From positions 1-43,691 of the forward strand of contig NZ_JBDJAW010000052.1 in the NCBI RefSeq assembly GCF_039649665.1: DNA of 43,691 nucleotides, in the 5' to 3' direction. Numbering within the stretch: position 1 is the stretch's first letter; each line of letters opens with the position of its first letter. The position numbers and the translations under genes were made by a program. The notes beneath the pieces are model-generated. The model had not been told where the DNA came from and ran no database searches. It worked only from the letters and a program-made list of their open reading frames with translations. Below are positions 8,053 to 16,638 of the stretch, in pieces. Source of the stretch: Microbispora sp. ZYX-F-249. Lineage in GTDB: Bacteria > Actinomycetota > Actinomycetes > Streptosporangiales > Streptosporangiaceae.

Positions 8053-9012
8053 TCACCGGGGAACGGGGACGGTGGCCAGGATGCCTTCCAGGATGCCGTC
8101 GGGGGTGGCGCCCTCCAGTTCGGCCTCCGGGCGCAGCCCCACCCGGTGCCGCAGGGCGGGCCGCGCCAGGGCCTTCACGTCGTCCGGCGTCACGTACGAC
8201 CGGCCCGACAGCCAGGCCCACGCGCGGGCGGCGGCCAGCAGCGCGGTGGCCCCCCGGGGGGAGACGCCGAGCTGCAGCGAGGGCGACTGCCGGGTGGCCC
8301 GGGCGACGTCCACGATGTAGCCGAGCACCTCGGCTCCCACGTGGACCTGGGCGACCGCCCGGCGTCCCGCCTCGAGGTCGGCCGCGGACGCCACGGGCTT
8401 GATCTCCGACAGGTCGCGCGGGTCGAAGCCGAGCGCGTGCCGCTCCAGCACGGCGATCTCCTGCTCGCGCGGCGGCAGCGGCACGGTCAGCTTGAGCTGG
8501 AACCGGTCGAGCTGCGCCTCGGGAAGCTGGTAGGTGCCCTCGTACTCGACGGGGTTCTGCGTCGCCACGACGATGAACGGGTCGGGCAGCGCGCGGGCCT
8601 CGCCCTCGACGCTGACCTGCCGTTCCTCCATGGCCTCGAGCAGGGCGGCCTGGGTCTTCGGCGGGGTGCGGTTGACCTCGTCGGCGAGCAGCAGGTTGGT
8701 GAAGACCGGCCCCTCGCGGAACTCGAACTCCGCCGTCCGCGCGTCGTAGACCAGCGAACCCGTGACGTCGCCCGGCATGAGGTCGGGGGTGAACTGCACC
8801 CGCTTGAAGTCCAGCGCGAGCGTGGCCGACAGCGTGCGTACGAGCAGGGTCTTGGCCACGCCGGGCACGCCCTCCAGCAGCACGTGACCCCGGCACAGCA
8901 GCGCGATGACCAGGCCGGTGACGATCGGGTCCTGGCCCACGACCGCCTTGGCCACCTCCGCACGCAGCGCCGCGAGCGCGTCGCGCGCGGCGTCCGATTC
9001 AGGAATGGTCAA
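8053..9012 (-). CDS. MoxR family AAA+ ATPase
   Basis: A protein of 319 residues. TTG at 9012 is the only start that fits. It overlaps the TGA of the upstream gene (TTGA), implying translational coupling, and the length matches the family. Walker A is 'GVPGVAKT' (about 48-55). Walker B and the following segment read 'LLADEVNRTPPKTQAALLEAMEE' (about 104-126). Sensor 1 lies at 'VVATQNPVEYEGTYQLPEAQLDRF' (about 145-168), and the C-terminal lid region contains 'PSLQLGVSPRGATALLAAARAWA'. MoxR ATPases act as chaperone-like remodelling enzymes with vWA-domain partners, here most likely the DUF58 product encoded immediately downstream. Confidence 0.93.
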   Translation of the reverse strand: MTIPESDAARDALAALRAEVAKAVVGQDPIVTGLVIALLCRGHVLLEGVPGVAKTLLVRTLSATLALDFKRVQFTPDLMPGDVTGSLVYDARTAEFEFREGPVFTNLLLADEVNRTPPKTQAALLEAMEERQVSVEGEARALPDPFIVVATQNPVEYEGTYQLPEAQLDRFQLKLTVPLPPREQEIAVLERHALGFDPRDLSEIKPVASAADLEAGRRAVAQVHVGAEVLGYIVDVARATRQSPSLQLGVSPRGATALLAAARAWAWLSGRSYVTPDDVKALARPALRHRVGLRPEAELEGATPDGILEGILATVPVPR

Positions 9013-10151
9013 GAGTCTCGTACCTGCCTTTCGAGTGTGTCCAGGTGGGCGGCGAGGGCCACCAGCGCGGTGTCGTCCCCGGGCGGCGGGCCGCACAGCA
9101 GCGTCAGCACCGGCTCCGGGTCCCGGCCGGTACGGGCGGCCGCCGCGACGGCGACCTCCTCCGGGGTGGCGGTGCGGGGCAGTCCGAGGCGGGGGGCGAG
9201 CCGGTCGGCCGCGGCGGCCCGCAGCGCGAGGGCGGCCCGGTCCCTCGCCCGGCGGGACCGGTAGAGGCGCCCGCGGCCCTCCACGGTCTCCGCCGCCCGC
9301 ACGACCACGGGCAGGCGCTCGGCCACGACGGGCCCGAGCCTGCGTCCCCGCCACAGGGCGGCCACGGCCACCGCGACGGCGAGCTGGACGACGGCCCACT
9401 TCACGCCGGCGGGGATGAGGTCGCCGAGCGATCGGGCCTCCTCGTCCGTCCCGCCGCCGGTCTCCGCGGAGTCGTCCGGCGCGGCGAGCCAGACGAGCTT
9501 CGCCCGCGCTCCCGCCAGGTTCAGCGCGAGCGCCGCGTTGCCGTCCTCCGCGAGACGCAGGTTGGTCAGGAACGACGCGTCGCCGAGCACGGTCACCGTG
9601 TCCCCGTCCTCGGTGTAACGGACCAGGGTGTGCCCGTCGCCCTCCGGGTAGCAGCCGGTGGCCCCCGGCGGCCCGGTGAGGGACACGCCGCCGGTGTAGG
9701 CGTGGCCGGCCCGCACCGCCTCCGGCAGCGCGCACTCCGGAGCCCGGGATCGGGTGCGCGCCGCGCCCTGCCTGCGGACGCCGGGGGCGAGCACGTCGAG
9801 GTACGGCACGGAGCCGACGACGAGCCGGTCGCCGAAAGCCACGGCGATGCGGCCCGCGGCGTCGCGGCTCAGTAAGCTCGCCTCGCTGACCAGCAGCAGG
9901 GTATGCGGCCCGGCGGCGGCCACGGCCGCGGCGGGGGTCTCCACGCGGGCCACCTGCACCCCGTGCGCCTGCAGCAGCCGGGCGAGGGCGGCGCCGCCCT
10001 GCAGCGAGGTGTCTTCGGGATCGAGGGCACGGCCGCCGGACGGTCCCCCCGACAGCAGTATGGGCAGCGCCGCCGCGAGCAGCACGAGCGCCGCCAGCAG
10101 CGTGACCCAGGCCGTCCGCCGCGCGCGCCCCGGCGTCGTGGTGGTCGTCAT
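9009..10151 (-). CDS. DUF4350 domain membrane protein
   Basis: A protein of 380 residues from ATG 10151, whose ATGA overlaps the stop of the upstream DUF4129 gene. A first membrane segment lies at about 15-33. An extracytoplasmic domain follows ('LDPEDTSLQGGAALARLLQAHGVQVARVET', then 'TLLLVSEASLL', the DUF4350/GldG-like Rossmann-type fold). A second membrane segment is at about 247-266 ('GVKWAVVQLAVAVAVAALW'), and a basic cytoplasmic C-terminus follows ('RSRRARDRAALALRAAAADRL'). No catalytic motif is recognised. Its place between DUF4129 and MoxR suggests a membrane subunit of the same assembly. Confidence 0.85.
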   Translation of the reverse strand: MTTTTTPGRARRTAWVTLLAALVLLAAALPILLSGGPSGGRALDPEDTSLQGGAALARLLQAHGVQVARVETPAAAVAAAGPHTLLLVSEASLLSRDAAGRIAVAFGDRLVVGSVPYLDVLAPGVRRQGAARTRSRAPECALPEAVRAGHAYTGGVSLTGPPGATGCYPEGDGHTLVRYTEDGDTVTVLGDASFLTNLRLAEDGNAALALNLAGARAKLVWLAAPDDSAETGGGTDEEARSLGDLIPAGVKWAVVQLAVAVAVAALWRGRRLGPVVAERLPVVVRAAETVEGRGRLYRSRRARDRAALALRAAAADRLAPRLGLPRTATPEEVAVAAAARTGRDPEPVLTLLCGPPPGDDTALVALAAHLDTLERQVRDS

Positions 10152-10786
10152 GCGGCCGCGCCCGTGCGGGCCGACCGCAGGCGTTCGTCCAGCGCGGTGA
10201 GCGTCAGGTAGCCCTCCCGGGTGCCGCCCGCCCCGCCGTAGGTCACGTCGTCGAACAGGCGTGCCGCCGCGCGCAGGCCGGCCGCGTGGGGCGGCAGCGC
10301 CTGCCCGGCGACCTCGGCCAGCTCGTCGGCGGTCCGGCCCGGCATCGGGCTGACGACGGCGCGTTCCTCCAGCTCGCGGGCGATGGCGCGCAGCCGCTCC
10401 TGGATGGCCCCGGCCCACCCGCCTTCGGCCGCCAGGCGTTCGGCCTCGGCGCGATGCTCGGCGGCCGTCCGCTCGCGCTGTCCGAACACCGCTCCGCTCT
10501 CCGTACGCCGGCTGCCGGAGAAGCGGCGCAGGGCCCACAGGAGCAGCACGGCCAGGACGGCGAGGAGGACGACGAGGAGGACGAGTGACATCACGCCGCC
10601 CTCGCCCGTGCCGCCGCCGCTCAGCAGGTCGCCGAGGAACTGCGAGATCTCCCGCTGCAACCGGTCGAACAGCGGCTCGTGCTGGTAGCCCGCCCCTGAC
10701 AACTCGCGCGCCGCCTCCCGCGCGGCCTCGTCGCGGCCGGCGTCGACGGGCGAGGCGAGCAGTGCGGCGGCCCGCACGGCCGTCAC
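10148..10786 (-). CDS. DUF4129 domain membrane protein
   Basis: A protein of 212 residues starting at GTG 10786, whose GTGA overlaps the stop of the upstream gene. A single membrane helix lies at about residues 62-84 ('VMSLVLLVVLLAVLAVLLLWAL'). The C-terminal DUF4129 domain ('AEAERLAAEGGWAGAIQERLRAIARELEERAVVSPMPGRTADELAEVAG', spanning about 110-158) resembles the C-terminal part of membrane transglutaminase-like proteins but lacks the catalytic transglutaminase part. The N-terminal 60 residues would be outside. The role is unknown; the four-base overlaps on both sides imply fixed stoichiometry with its neighbours. Confidence 0.87.
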   Translation of the reverse strand: MTAVRAAALLASPVDAGRDEAAREAARELSGAGYQHEPLFDRLQREISQFLGDLLSGGGTGEGGVMSLVLLVVLLAVLAVLLLWALRRFSGSRRTESGAVFGQRERTAAEHRAEAERLAAEGGWAGAIQERLRAIARELEERAVVSPMPGRTADELAEVAGQALPPHAAGLRAAARLFDDVTYGGAGGTREGYLTLTALDERLRSARTGAAA

Positions 10787-12090
10787 GCCTGCGGGCCGTA
10801 CGGCCCGTACGGCGGAGCCCCGTGGTAGGGCGCGGAGCCCGGCTCGGCGCCGTAACCCGGGTGCCACAGGTCGTCGATCCCCGCGTGGACCCAGCCCTGC
10901 GACTGGTTGCGCGCCGCCGCCGTCTGCAGCACGAGGTCGAACGCCTCGGCCCGCATCCGCCGGTCGGCGTACAGCAGTCCGGCCACGCCCGCCGAGAAGG
11001 GAAAAGTGATCATGGAGGCGAGGGCCTGGCCGACCGTCAGGAGGATCGCCGCGATGACGGTCGCGGCCGCCGTGCCGCCGCTCAGTATCCCGACGAGCAT
11101 GCCGCCGACCGTGAACGGCACCGCCAGCACGCTGCTGATGACGGCCGCGAGCAGGGAGGTGAGCAGCAGGATGCCGAGCACCCGCCAGCTGTCGCCCTTC
11201 ACCAGCCGCCACGAGCGGCTCATGGCGTCGGTGACCCCGCGGCCCTCCAGCACGACCGCGGGGGCCGCCAGCGACAGGCGCGTGTAGAAGAACAGCAGGT
11301 ACGGGATGTAGGCCAGGAAGAACAGCAGGCCGACGAGGACCCCGACCCCGGCGGTGGTGTTCACCGTGCCGTCGAACGCGCCGGCCGCGGCCAGGCTCAC
11401 GAACACCGCGACGAGCGCGAGCAGCGGCAGCAGGAGGATGAGCCCCTGCAGCAGCACCAGCCCGAACAGCGCGGGCACGCGCGACCGCGCGAGCCGCCAC
11501 GCCTCGCCCACCGTGATGCGCCCGCCGAACACCGCGCGGCCGAGCACCCGGGTGAGGACGCCGGTGAGGACCGTCGTGCCCACGAACGTCATGACGTAGC
11601 CGATGATCCCGCCGACGAGCTGCGAGACCCCTCCGGCGAGCGGCCCGCTCACCGCGTCGGCGGCGTACGGGTCGTTCATCAGATCGCCGACCGAACCGAA
11701 GGAGAAGGCCTCTCCGATCGCGGTCGGGATCGCGGTGATCGCCGCCACGATCGCCGACAGACCGAGCGTGGCCTTGGGGTTCGAGCGGATCAGCTTGATC
11801 GTGCCGTCGAGGATGTCGCCGAGCGCCAGCGGCCGCAGCGGGATGATGCCCGGCCGCGGCGCGTCCTGCGGCCGGTGTCCGTACGGCCCGCCCGGAGCAG
11901 GCGCATAGGGAGCGGGCGCATGGGGAGCGGGCGGATACGCGTCCTGCGGCGGAACGGGGGGCGGAGGACCGGCGGGAGTATCCGACGCGCCGGGGGAGGC
12001 CCAGGACCCGGCGGCCCCGCCGTACGGGGGAGGCTGCTCGGCCGCCCAGCCGGAGGGCACGTCGGGGGTGGAGCCGGGGCCGTCTGTCAT
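10783..12090 (-). CDS. Polytopic membrane protein (glycerophosphoryl diester phosphodiesterase membrane-domain type)
   Basis: A protein of 435 residues from ATG 12090, the first gene of the leftward operon. Residues 1-85 are a Pro/Gly/Tyr-rich cytoplasmic tail. The hinge 'GIIPLRPLALGDILDGTIKLIRSNPKATLGLSAI' is characteristic of this actinobacterial family. Six or so membrane segments follow, and the tail ends in Tyr/Pro/Gly ('YHGAPPYGPYGPQA'). Annotation pipelines attach the GDPD-membrane label, but no phosphodiesterase catalytic domain is present, so enzymatic activity is not implied. The stop overlaps the next gene by four bases. Confidence 0.82.
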   Translation of the reverse strand: MTDGPGSTPDVPSGWAAEQPPPYGGAAGSWASPGASDTPAGPPPPVPPQDAYPPAPHAPAPYAPAPGGPYGHRPQDAPRPGIIPLRPLALGDILDGTIKLIRSNPKATLGLSAIVAAITAIPTAIGEAFSFGSVGDLMNDPYAADAVSGPLAGGVSQLVGGIIGYVMTFVGTTVLTGVLTRVLGRAVFGGRITVGEAWRLARSRVPALFGLVLLQGLILLLPLLALVAVFVSLAAAGAFDGTVNTTAGVGVLVGLLFFLAYIPYLLFFYTRLSLAAPAVVLEGRGVTDAMSRSWRLVKGDSWRVLGILLLTSLLAAVISSVLAVPFTVGGMLVGILSGGTAAATVIAAILLTVGQALASMITFPFSAGVAGLLYADRRMRAEAFDLVLQTAAARNQSQGWVHAGIDDLWHPGYGAEPGSAPYHGAPPYGPYGPQA

Positions 12091-12188
12091 GTCCCAATCC
12101 TGGCATGATGTACGGGCCTGCCGCGCGATCGTAGGCGAGGCTCCCAGGGGGATGGCCGAAACGGGGGATGCGGGAGCACACTTGGAAC

Positions 12189-12225
12189 GTGACCGCACCA
12201 CGGGATTCCCGCCGGTGTGACCGCA
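12189..12225 (+). promoter_or_regulatory. Direct repeats upstream of mtrA
   Basis: GTGACCGCA occurs at 12189-12197 and at 12217-12225, 28 bases apart, about 150-185 bases before mtrA and also just upstream of the divergent membrane-protein gene. It may be a regulator site (MtrA itself or another). This is only a sequence observation. Confidence 0.3.
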
Positions 12226-12330
12226 TCTGGTCAGATAATCGCGCGCTACGTCTGCTGCGCCTAAACTCCATCCTCTGTCATGGTCGTGTAACACCCAAGT
12301 GGCGGCCACCGGTAGCCTGCGGGGGAACCT

Positions 12331-12359
12331 GTGACAAACGCCCAAATCTCCCATACGCG
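12331..12359 (+). promoter_or_regulatory. mtrA: Possible mtrA promoter
   Basis: GTGACA (12331-12336) and TACGCG (12354-12359) are spaced by 17 bases, 15 bases ahead of the mtrA ATG. The -10 lacks the final T in register, so this is a moderate match. The rest of the 284-base gap (12091-12374) shows no gene. Confidence 0.35.
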
Positions 12360-12374
12360 TACGAATGAGGGGCC

Positions 12375-13052
12375 ATGAAAGGACGCGTGCTGGTCGTCGA
12401 CGACGACGCCGCTCTCGCCGAGATGCTCGGCATCGTCTTGCGCGGGGAGGGTTTTGAGCCGTCGTTCGTGTCCGATGGCGACAAGGCGCTCGACGCCTTC
12501 AGGGACACCCGGCCGGACCTCGTCCTGCTCGACCTGATGCTTCCCGGCGCCGACGGCATCGACGTCTGCCGCCGCATCCGCGCGGAGTCCGGTGTCCCGA
12601 TCGTGATGCTCACGGCCAAGAGCGACACCATCGACGTCGTGCTCGGCCTGGAGTCCGGCGCGGACGACTACATCGTCAAGCCGTTCAAGCCCAAGGAGCT
12701 CGTCGCCCGCGTGCGGGCCCGCCTGCGCCGCACCGACGAGCCGACCCCCGAGATCCTGCAGATCGGCGACATCACCATCGACGTGGCCGGCCACTCGGTC
12801 AAGCGCGGCGAGGAGACCATCAACCTCACGCCGCTCGAGTTCGACCTGCTGGTCGCGCTGGCCCGCAAGCCCCGCCAGGTCTTCACCCGCGAGGTGCTGC
12901 TGGAGCAGGTCTGGGGCTACCGGCACGCCGCCGACACCCGCCTGGTGAACGTGCACGTCCAGCGCCTGCGCGCGAAGATCGAGAAGGACCCCGAGCACCC
13001 CGAGATCGTGGTCACGGTCCGGGGCGTGGGTTACAAGGCCGGACCGGCCTGA
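12375..13052 (+). CDS. mtrA: Response regulator MtrA
   Basis: A 225-residue OmpR/PhoB-type regulator with ATG 12375 preceded by GAGGGG. The receiver domain (about 1-115) has acidic pocket D9/D10, phospho-acceptor D53 ('LLDLMLP'), T80 and K102 ('VKPFKPKE'). The winged-helix DNA-binding domain (about 128-225) has 'LTPLEFDLLVALARKPRQVFTREVLLEQVWGY' and 'VNVHVQRLRAKIE'. MtrA controls cell-wall hydrolase, replication-linked and, in Streptomyces, antibiotic and developmental genes. The gene is followed 16 bases later by mtrB and then lpqB, the standard order. The whole receiver and wing are intact. Confidence 0.98.
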   Translation: MKGRVLVVDDDAALAEMLGIVLRGEGFEPSFVSDGDKALDAFRDTRPDLVLLDLMLPGADGIDVCRRIRAESGVPIVMLTAKSDTIDVVLGLESGADDYIVKPFKPKELVARVRARLRRTDEPTPEILQIGDITIDVAGHSVKRGEETINLTPLEFDLLVALARKPRQVFTREVLLEQVWGYRHAADTRLVNVHVQRLRAKIEKDPEHPEIVVTVRGVGYKAGPA

Positions 13053-13068
13053 GCCGGTCGTCACCGTC

Positions 13069-14838
13069 ATGCCGGTCCCCGCGAGGAAACCCCGTCGCAG
13101 GACCCCGGGCCAGATCGCCCGTGGGGTCCGCAGACGCACGCGCCGCCTCGCGGGCCGGCTGCGGCGCGCCTGGCGGCGCTCGCTCCAGCTTCGCGTGGTC
13201 ACCAGCACGCTCGTGCTGTCGATGGCCGTCGTGGCCGTCCTCGGCGTCTTCCTGTACCAGTCGATCAGCGCCTCGGTGCTGACCTCCAGCGAGGTGGCCG
13301 CGGTCGAGGAGTCCCGGGCGAACGTCGCGACCGCGAGCGGCTACCTCACCCAACCGGCGGACGTGACCGACAACGCCCAGGACACCACGGCCCAGGGGCA
13401 GACGGTCAACCCGGTCGACGCGGCGGCCAAGGCCCTGACCGACCGCTCCGGCGGCCGCTACGACGTCGTCGTCTTCAACGAGGGCTCGGTCGGCGAGGGC
13501 CGGGCGTCCGGCCAGGTCGACTGGTCGAGCATCCCGGCCTCCCTGCGGGAGAAGGTGCAGGGCAGCGAGGAGCAGTCGCTCTGGAAGGCGTTCACGACGA
13601 TCCGCTACATCGGCGCCAAGCAGCCCGAGAGCGGCATGGTGGTCGGCGCCCGTGTGAACGGCACCTACGAGATCTACCACGTCTTCCCGCTCGGCGACGA
13701 GGAGAAGACGCTGCTCACGGTGCAGCAGATGGTCTTCGGCGCGGGAGCCGCGCTCGTGCTGCTGCTCGCCGGCGTCGCCTCCCTGGTCACCCGGCAGGTG
13801 GTCACGCCCGTACGGCTCGCGCGGCAGGCCGCGGAGCGGCTCGCCGCCGGCCGCCTGGAGGAGCGGCTCAAGGTGCGCGGGGAGGACGACCTCGCCCGGC
13901 TGGCGACCTCGTTCAACGAGATGGCGTCCAACCTCGCTCTGAAGATCCACCAGCTGGAGGAGCTCTCGCAGGTGCAGCGGCAGTTCGTCTCCGACGTCTC
14001 CCACGAGCTGCGCACGCCGCTGACGACCGTCCGGATGGCCGCCGACCTGCTGTACGAGGGCCGCGACGACTTCGATCCCGCCTCCGCCCGGGCCGCCGAA
14101 CTGATGCAGAACCAGCTCGAACGCTTCGAGTCGATGCTCGCCGACCTGCTGGAGATCAGCCGGTACGACGCGGGCGCGGCCACCCTCGACCTGGATCCCG
14201 TCGACATGCGCGACGTGGTCCTGCGCGCGGTGGGCGACTCGGAGACGCTCGCCGAGCGGCAGGCCACCCGGTTCGAGCTGCGCCTGCCCAACGAGCCCTG
14301 CATGGCCGAGGTGGACGGCCGCAGGGTCGAGCGCATCCTGCGCAACCTGCTGTTCAACGCCATCGAGCACGGCGAGGGCAAGGACATCGTCGTCACGCTC
14401 GGCGCCGACCGCGACGCCGTGGCCGTGGCCGTACGCGACCACGGGGTCGGCCTGAAGCCGGGTGAGGAGACGATGGTGTTCGACCGCTTCTGGCGGGCCG
14501 ACCCCTCCCGCGCCCGGACCATCGGCGGCACCGGGCTCGGCCTGGCGATCTCGCGGGAGGACGCCATGCTGCACGGCGGCTGGCTCCAGGCGTGGGGCGC
14601 TCCGGGGGAGGGCAGCCAGTTCCGCCTGTCGCTGCCGCGCGTGGCGGGCGCCCCGCTGCGCGGGTCGCCGCTCCCGCTCGTGCCGCCGGAGGTCGAGATG
14701 CGGCGCACCTGGCGCGGCCACGCCACGCCGGTCCTGACCGCGGCGGCCGGCACCGTGCCCGAGACACTGCCGCGCGTGCCGGAGGCGGCGCCCCGCGCGC
14801 GGGAGATCGCGGAGGCGGGGGCGTTCGATGCGGAGTGA
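13069..14838 (+). CDS. mtrB: Sensor histidine kinase MtrB
   Basis: A protein of 589 residues. An arginine-rich N-terminus precedes a membrane helix (about 42-68), an extracytoplasmic sensor region (about 70-220) and a second helix (about 222-245). Then come HAMP (about 245-295) and the kinase core: H box 'FVSDVSHELRTPLTT' with H312, N box 'RNLLFNAIEHGEGKD', G1 'DHGVGL' and G2 'GGTGLGLAI'. MtrB phosphorylates MtrA, and in mycobacteria it localises to the septum. The C-terminal 60 residues after the ATPase domain are a Pro/Arg-rich extension. Its last bases overlap the start of lpqB by 11 bases, so the two are translationally linked. Confidence 0.97.
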   Translation: MPVPARKPRRRTPGQIARGVRRRTRRLAGRLRRAWRRSLQLRVVTSTLVLSMAVVAVLGVFLYQSISASVLTSSEVAAVEESRANVATASGYLTQPADVTDNAQDTTAQGQTVNPVDAAAKALTDRSGGRYDVVVFNEGSVGEGRASGQVDWSSIPASLREKVQGSEEQSLWKAFTTIRYIGAKQPESGMVVGARVNGTYEIYHVFPLGDEEKTLLTVQQMVFGAGAALVLLLAGVASLVTRQVVTPVRLARQAAERLAAGRLEERLKVRGEDDLARLATSFNEMASNLALKIHQLEELSQVQRQFVSDVSHELRTPLTTVRMAADLLYEGRDDFDPASARAAELMQNQLERFESMLADLLEISRYDAGAATLDLDPVDMRDVVLRAVGDSETLAERQATRFELRLPNEPCMAEVDGRRVERILRNLLFNAIEHGEGKDIVVTLGADRDAVAVAVRDHGVGLKPGEETMVFDRFWRADPSRARTIGGTGLGLAISREDAMLHGGWLQAWGAPGEGSQFRLSLPRVAGAPLRGSPLPLVPPEVEMRRTWRGHATPVLTAAAGTVPETLPRVPEAAPRAREIAEAGAFDAE

Positions 14839-16594
14839 GAGGATCGGCGCCCGGCGACTCACCGCTGTCGCCGGTGCGGCGCTCGTCCTGGTCACCGGCG
14901 GGGCGGGGTGCGCCACCGTGCCGACGAGCGGCAGCCCCCGCCCGGCCCAGGAGGACCACGGCAAGGACACGCTCAGCCAGCCGTACGTGCGGCTCATCGC
15001 CACGCGGCCGAAGAAGGGCGCGCTGCCCGAGGACATCGTCAAGGGCTTCCAGGCGGCCATGGCGGCCTTCGACGACCGGAACCTGAGCGTCGCCAGGGAG
15101 TACCTCACCCCGGGCGCGGCCAAGGTCTGGAACCCGTGGCGGCAGACCCGGATCTACGAGGGCAAGATCGAGTCGGACCGCGCGCAGAACCTCCAGGAGG
15201 TGAGCCGGACGACGGTGACGCTGAAGGGCACGGCGGTCGCCACGATCGACGAGGAGGGCAGGTCCACCCCGGCCGCCGGCAACTTCGTCGAGCCGTTCAC
15301 GCTGGTCAAGCAGAACGGCGAGTGGCGGATCGACGTGCCGCCCGACGCCCGCCTGCTGTCGTACGACGACCTGTGGCGCGCGTACCGGAAGGTGGACCTG
15401 TACTACCCGCCGGCCACCGGTGAGGTCGGCCTCGTGGCCGACCGCGTGTGGGCGCCCGTCGAACCCAGCCGGGGGGTGCCGGAGACGCTGGTCCGCCGCC
15501 TGCTCGCCGGGCCGACCTCGTCCGTCAGGAACGCGGTCAGCAGCGCGTTCCCGCCGGGAACGCAGCTCAACCGCATCACGGTCGAGGGCGACACGGTCGT
15601 GATCGACTTCTCCGCGGAGCTGGATTCGGTGCCCGCCGACCGTCTCGACGCGCTGAAGGCCCAGCTCGTCTGGACGCTCGGCGAGCTGGTGACCGGCCGG
15701 ACCGTCGAGATCCGCGCGAACGGCGGCTCCGGGCTGCGCTTCCGGCCCGCCGACTACGCCCGCTACGACCCGAGCGTGCTGACCGGCTCGGTGCAGGCGT
15801 ACTACATGCAGGGCGGCAGGCTGCTGCAGTTCAAGGAGAAGGGCGACGGCACGCCGGTGCCCGGCGCGGCCGGCGAGCAGGCCGGGAAGTTCTCCCAGCC
15901 GGCCGTCTCCGACCCCGGCGACTTCCCGCCCCTCGTGGCCGCATTGGTCAACGGCGACGGCGTCTACGCCGCCCCGATGACGCCGGGGAGCCAGTGGCAG
16001 CGGTGGATCGCGGGCGGGGACATGAGCCCTCCCTCATGGGACCGGTACGGGGCCGTCTGGTCGGCCGAGAGGGTCAACCCGCACGAGAGCCGGGTCTGGG
16101 TGGCCGAGAACGGCCGGGCCCGCCGGGTGGACGTCAACGAGGAGCTGTCGTACGGGCGCATCGTCAAGCTGCGGGTCTCCCGGGACGGCGCCCGCGTCGC
16201 CGCGATCCTCGACGACGGCCTCGGCACCTCCGTGAAGATCGGCACGATCGTCCGCAACGGCCAGCAGACCCGGATCGAGTCCGTACGCACGCTCATCGAG
16301 CCGCGCGACGCGCAGAAGATCAAGGACATCGCGTGGCAGGACGCCGCCGACCTGCTCGTGCTGTCCGAGGGCAGGAGCGGCCAGGAACTGGTCACGTGGT
16401 CGGTGATGGAGGGCGTCGTGCCGGGCGACGGGCCCATCAAGCTCGACTCGAAGGTCAAGTCGGTGGCCGCCGCCCCCGACCACATCCTCGCGGCGGCCGA
16501 CGACGGCCAGGTGCTCACCTACAGCATGGACAAGCACGCCTGGACCCCGCGCGCCTACAACGGCGCCACCAACCCCGTCTACCCCCTCGGCTGA
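14828..16594 (+). CDS. lpqB: Lipoprotein LpqB
   Basis: A protein of 588 residues with ATG 14828 inside the 3' end of mtrB. The lipoprotein signal has lipobox GGAGC, with lipidated C28. An N-terminal NTF2-like part ('GFQAAMAAFDDRNLSVAREYLTPGAAKVWNPW') precedes a GerMN domain ('ETLVRRLLAGP', 'VIDFSAELDSVPADRLDALKAQLVWTL', about 215-300) and a C-terminal propeller-like LpqB domain (about 330-588). In mycobacteria, LpqB interacts with the external part of MtrB and tunes the MtrAB response. The conserved mtrA-mtrB-lpqB order supports the same role here. Confidence 0.96.
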   Translation: MRSERIGARRLTAVAGAALVLVTGGAGCATVPTSGSPRPAQEDHGKDTLSQPYVRLIATRPKKGALPEDIVKGFQAAMAAFDDRNLSVAREYLTPGAAKVWNPWRQTRIYEGKIESDRAQNLQEVSRTTVTLKGTAVATIDEEGRSTPAAGNFVEPFTLVKQNGEWRIDVPPDARLLSYDDLWRAYRKVDLYYPPATGEVGLVADRVWAPVEPSRGVPETLVRRLLAGPTSSVRNAVSSAFPPGTQLNRITVEGDTVVIDFSAELDSVPADRLDALKAQLVWTLGELVTGRTVEIRANGGSGLRFRPADYARYDPSVLTGSVQAYYMQGGRLLQFKEKGDGTPVPGAAGEQAGKFSQPAVSDPGDFPPLVAALVNGDGVYAAPMTPGSQWQRWIAGGDMSPPSWDRYGAVWSAERVNPHESRVWVAENGRARRVDVNEELSYGRIVKLRVSRDGARVAAILDDGLGTSVKIGTIVRNGQQTRIESVRTLIEPRDAQKIKDIAWQDAADLLVLSEGRSGQELVTWSVMEGVVPGDGPIKLDSKVKSVAAAPDHILAAADDGQVLTYSMDKHAWTPRAYNGATNPVYPLG

Positions 16595-16638
16595 GCCGCC
16601 CGGAGCGGTTTGTCGGTGGCGGGCGGCATGCTGGGGAC

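Noticed and set aside
10783..12090. Glycerophosphodiester phosphodiesterase enzyme
   Set aside because: Only the membrane-domain similarity is visible. No catalytic GDPD barrel motif is present, so no enzymatic call is made.
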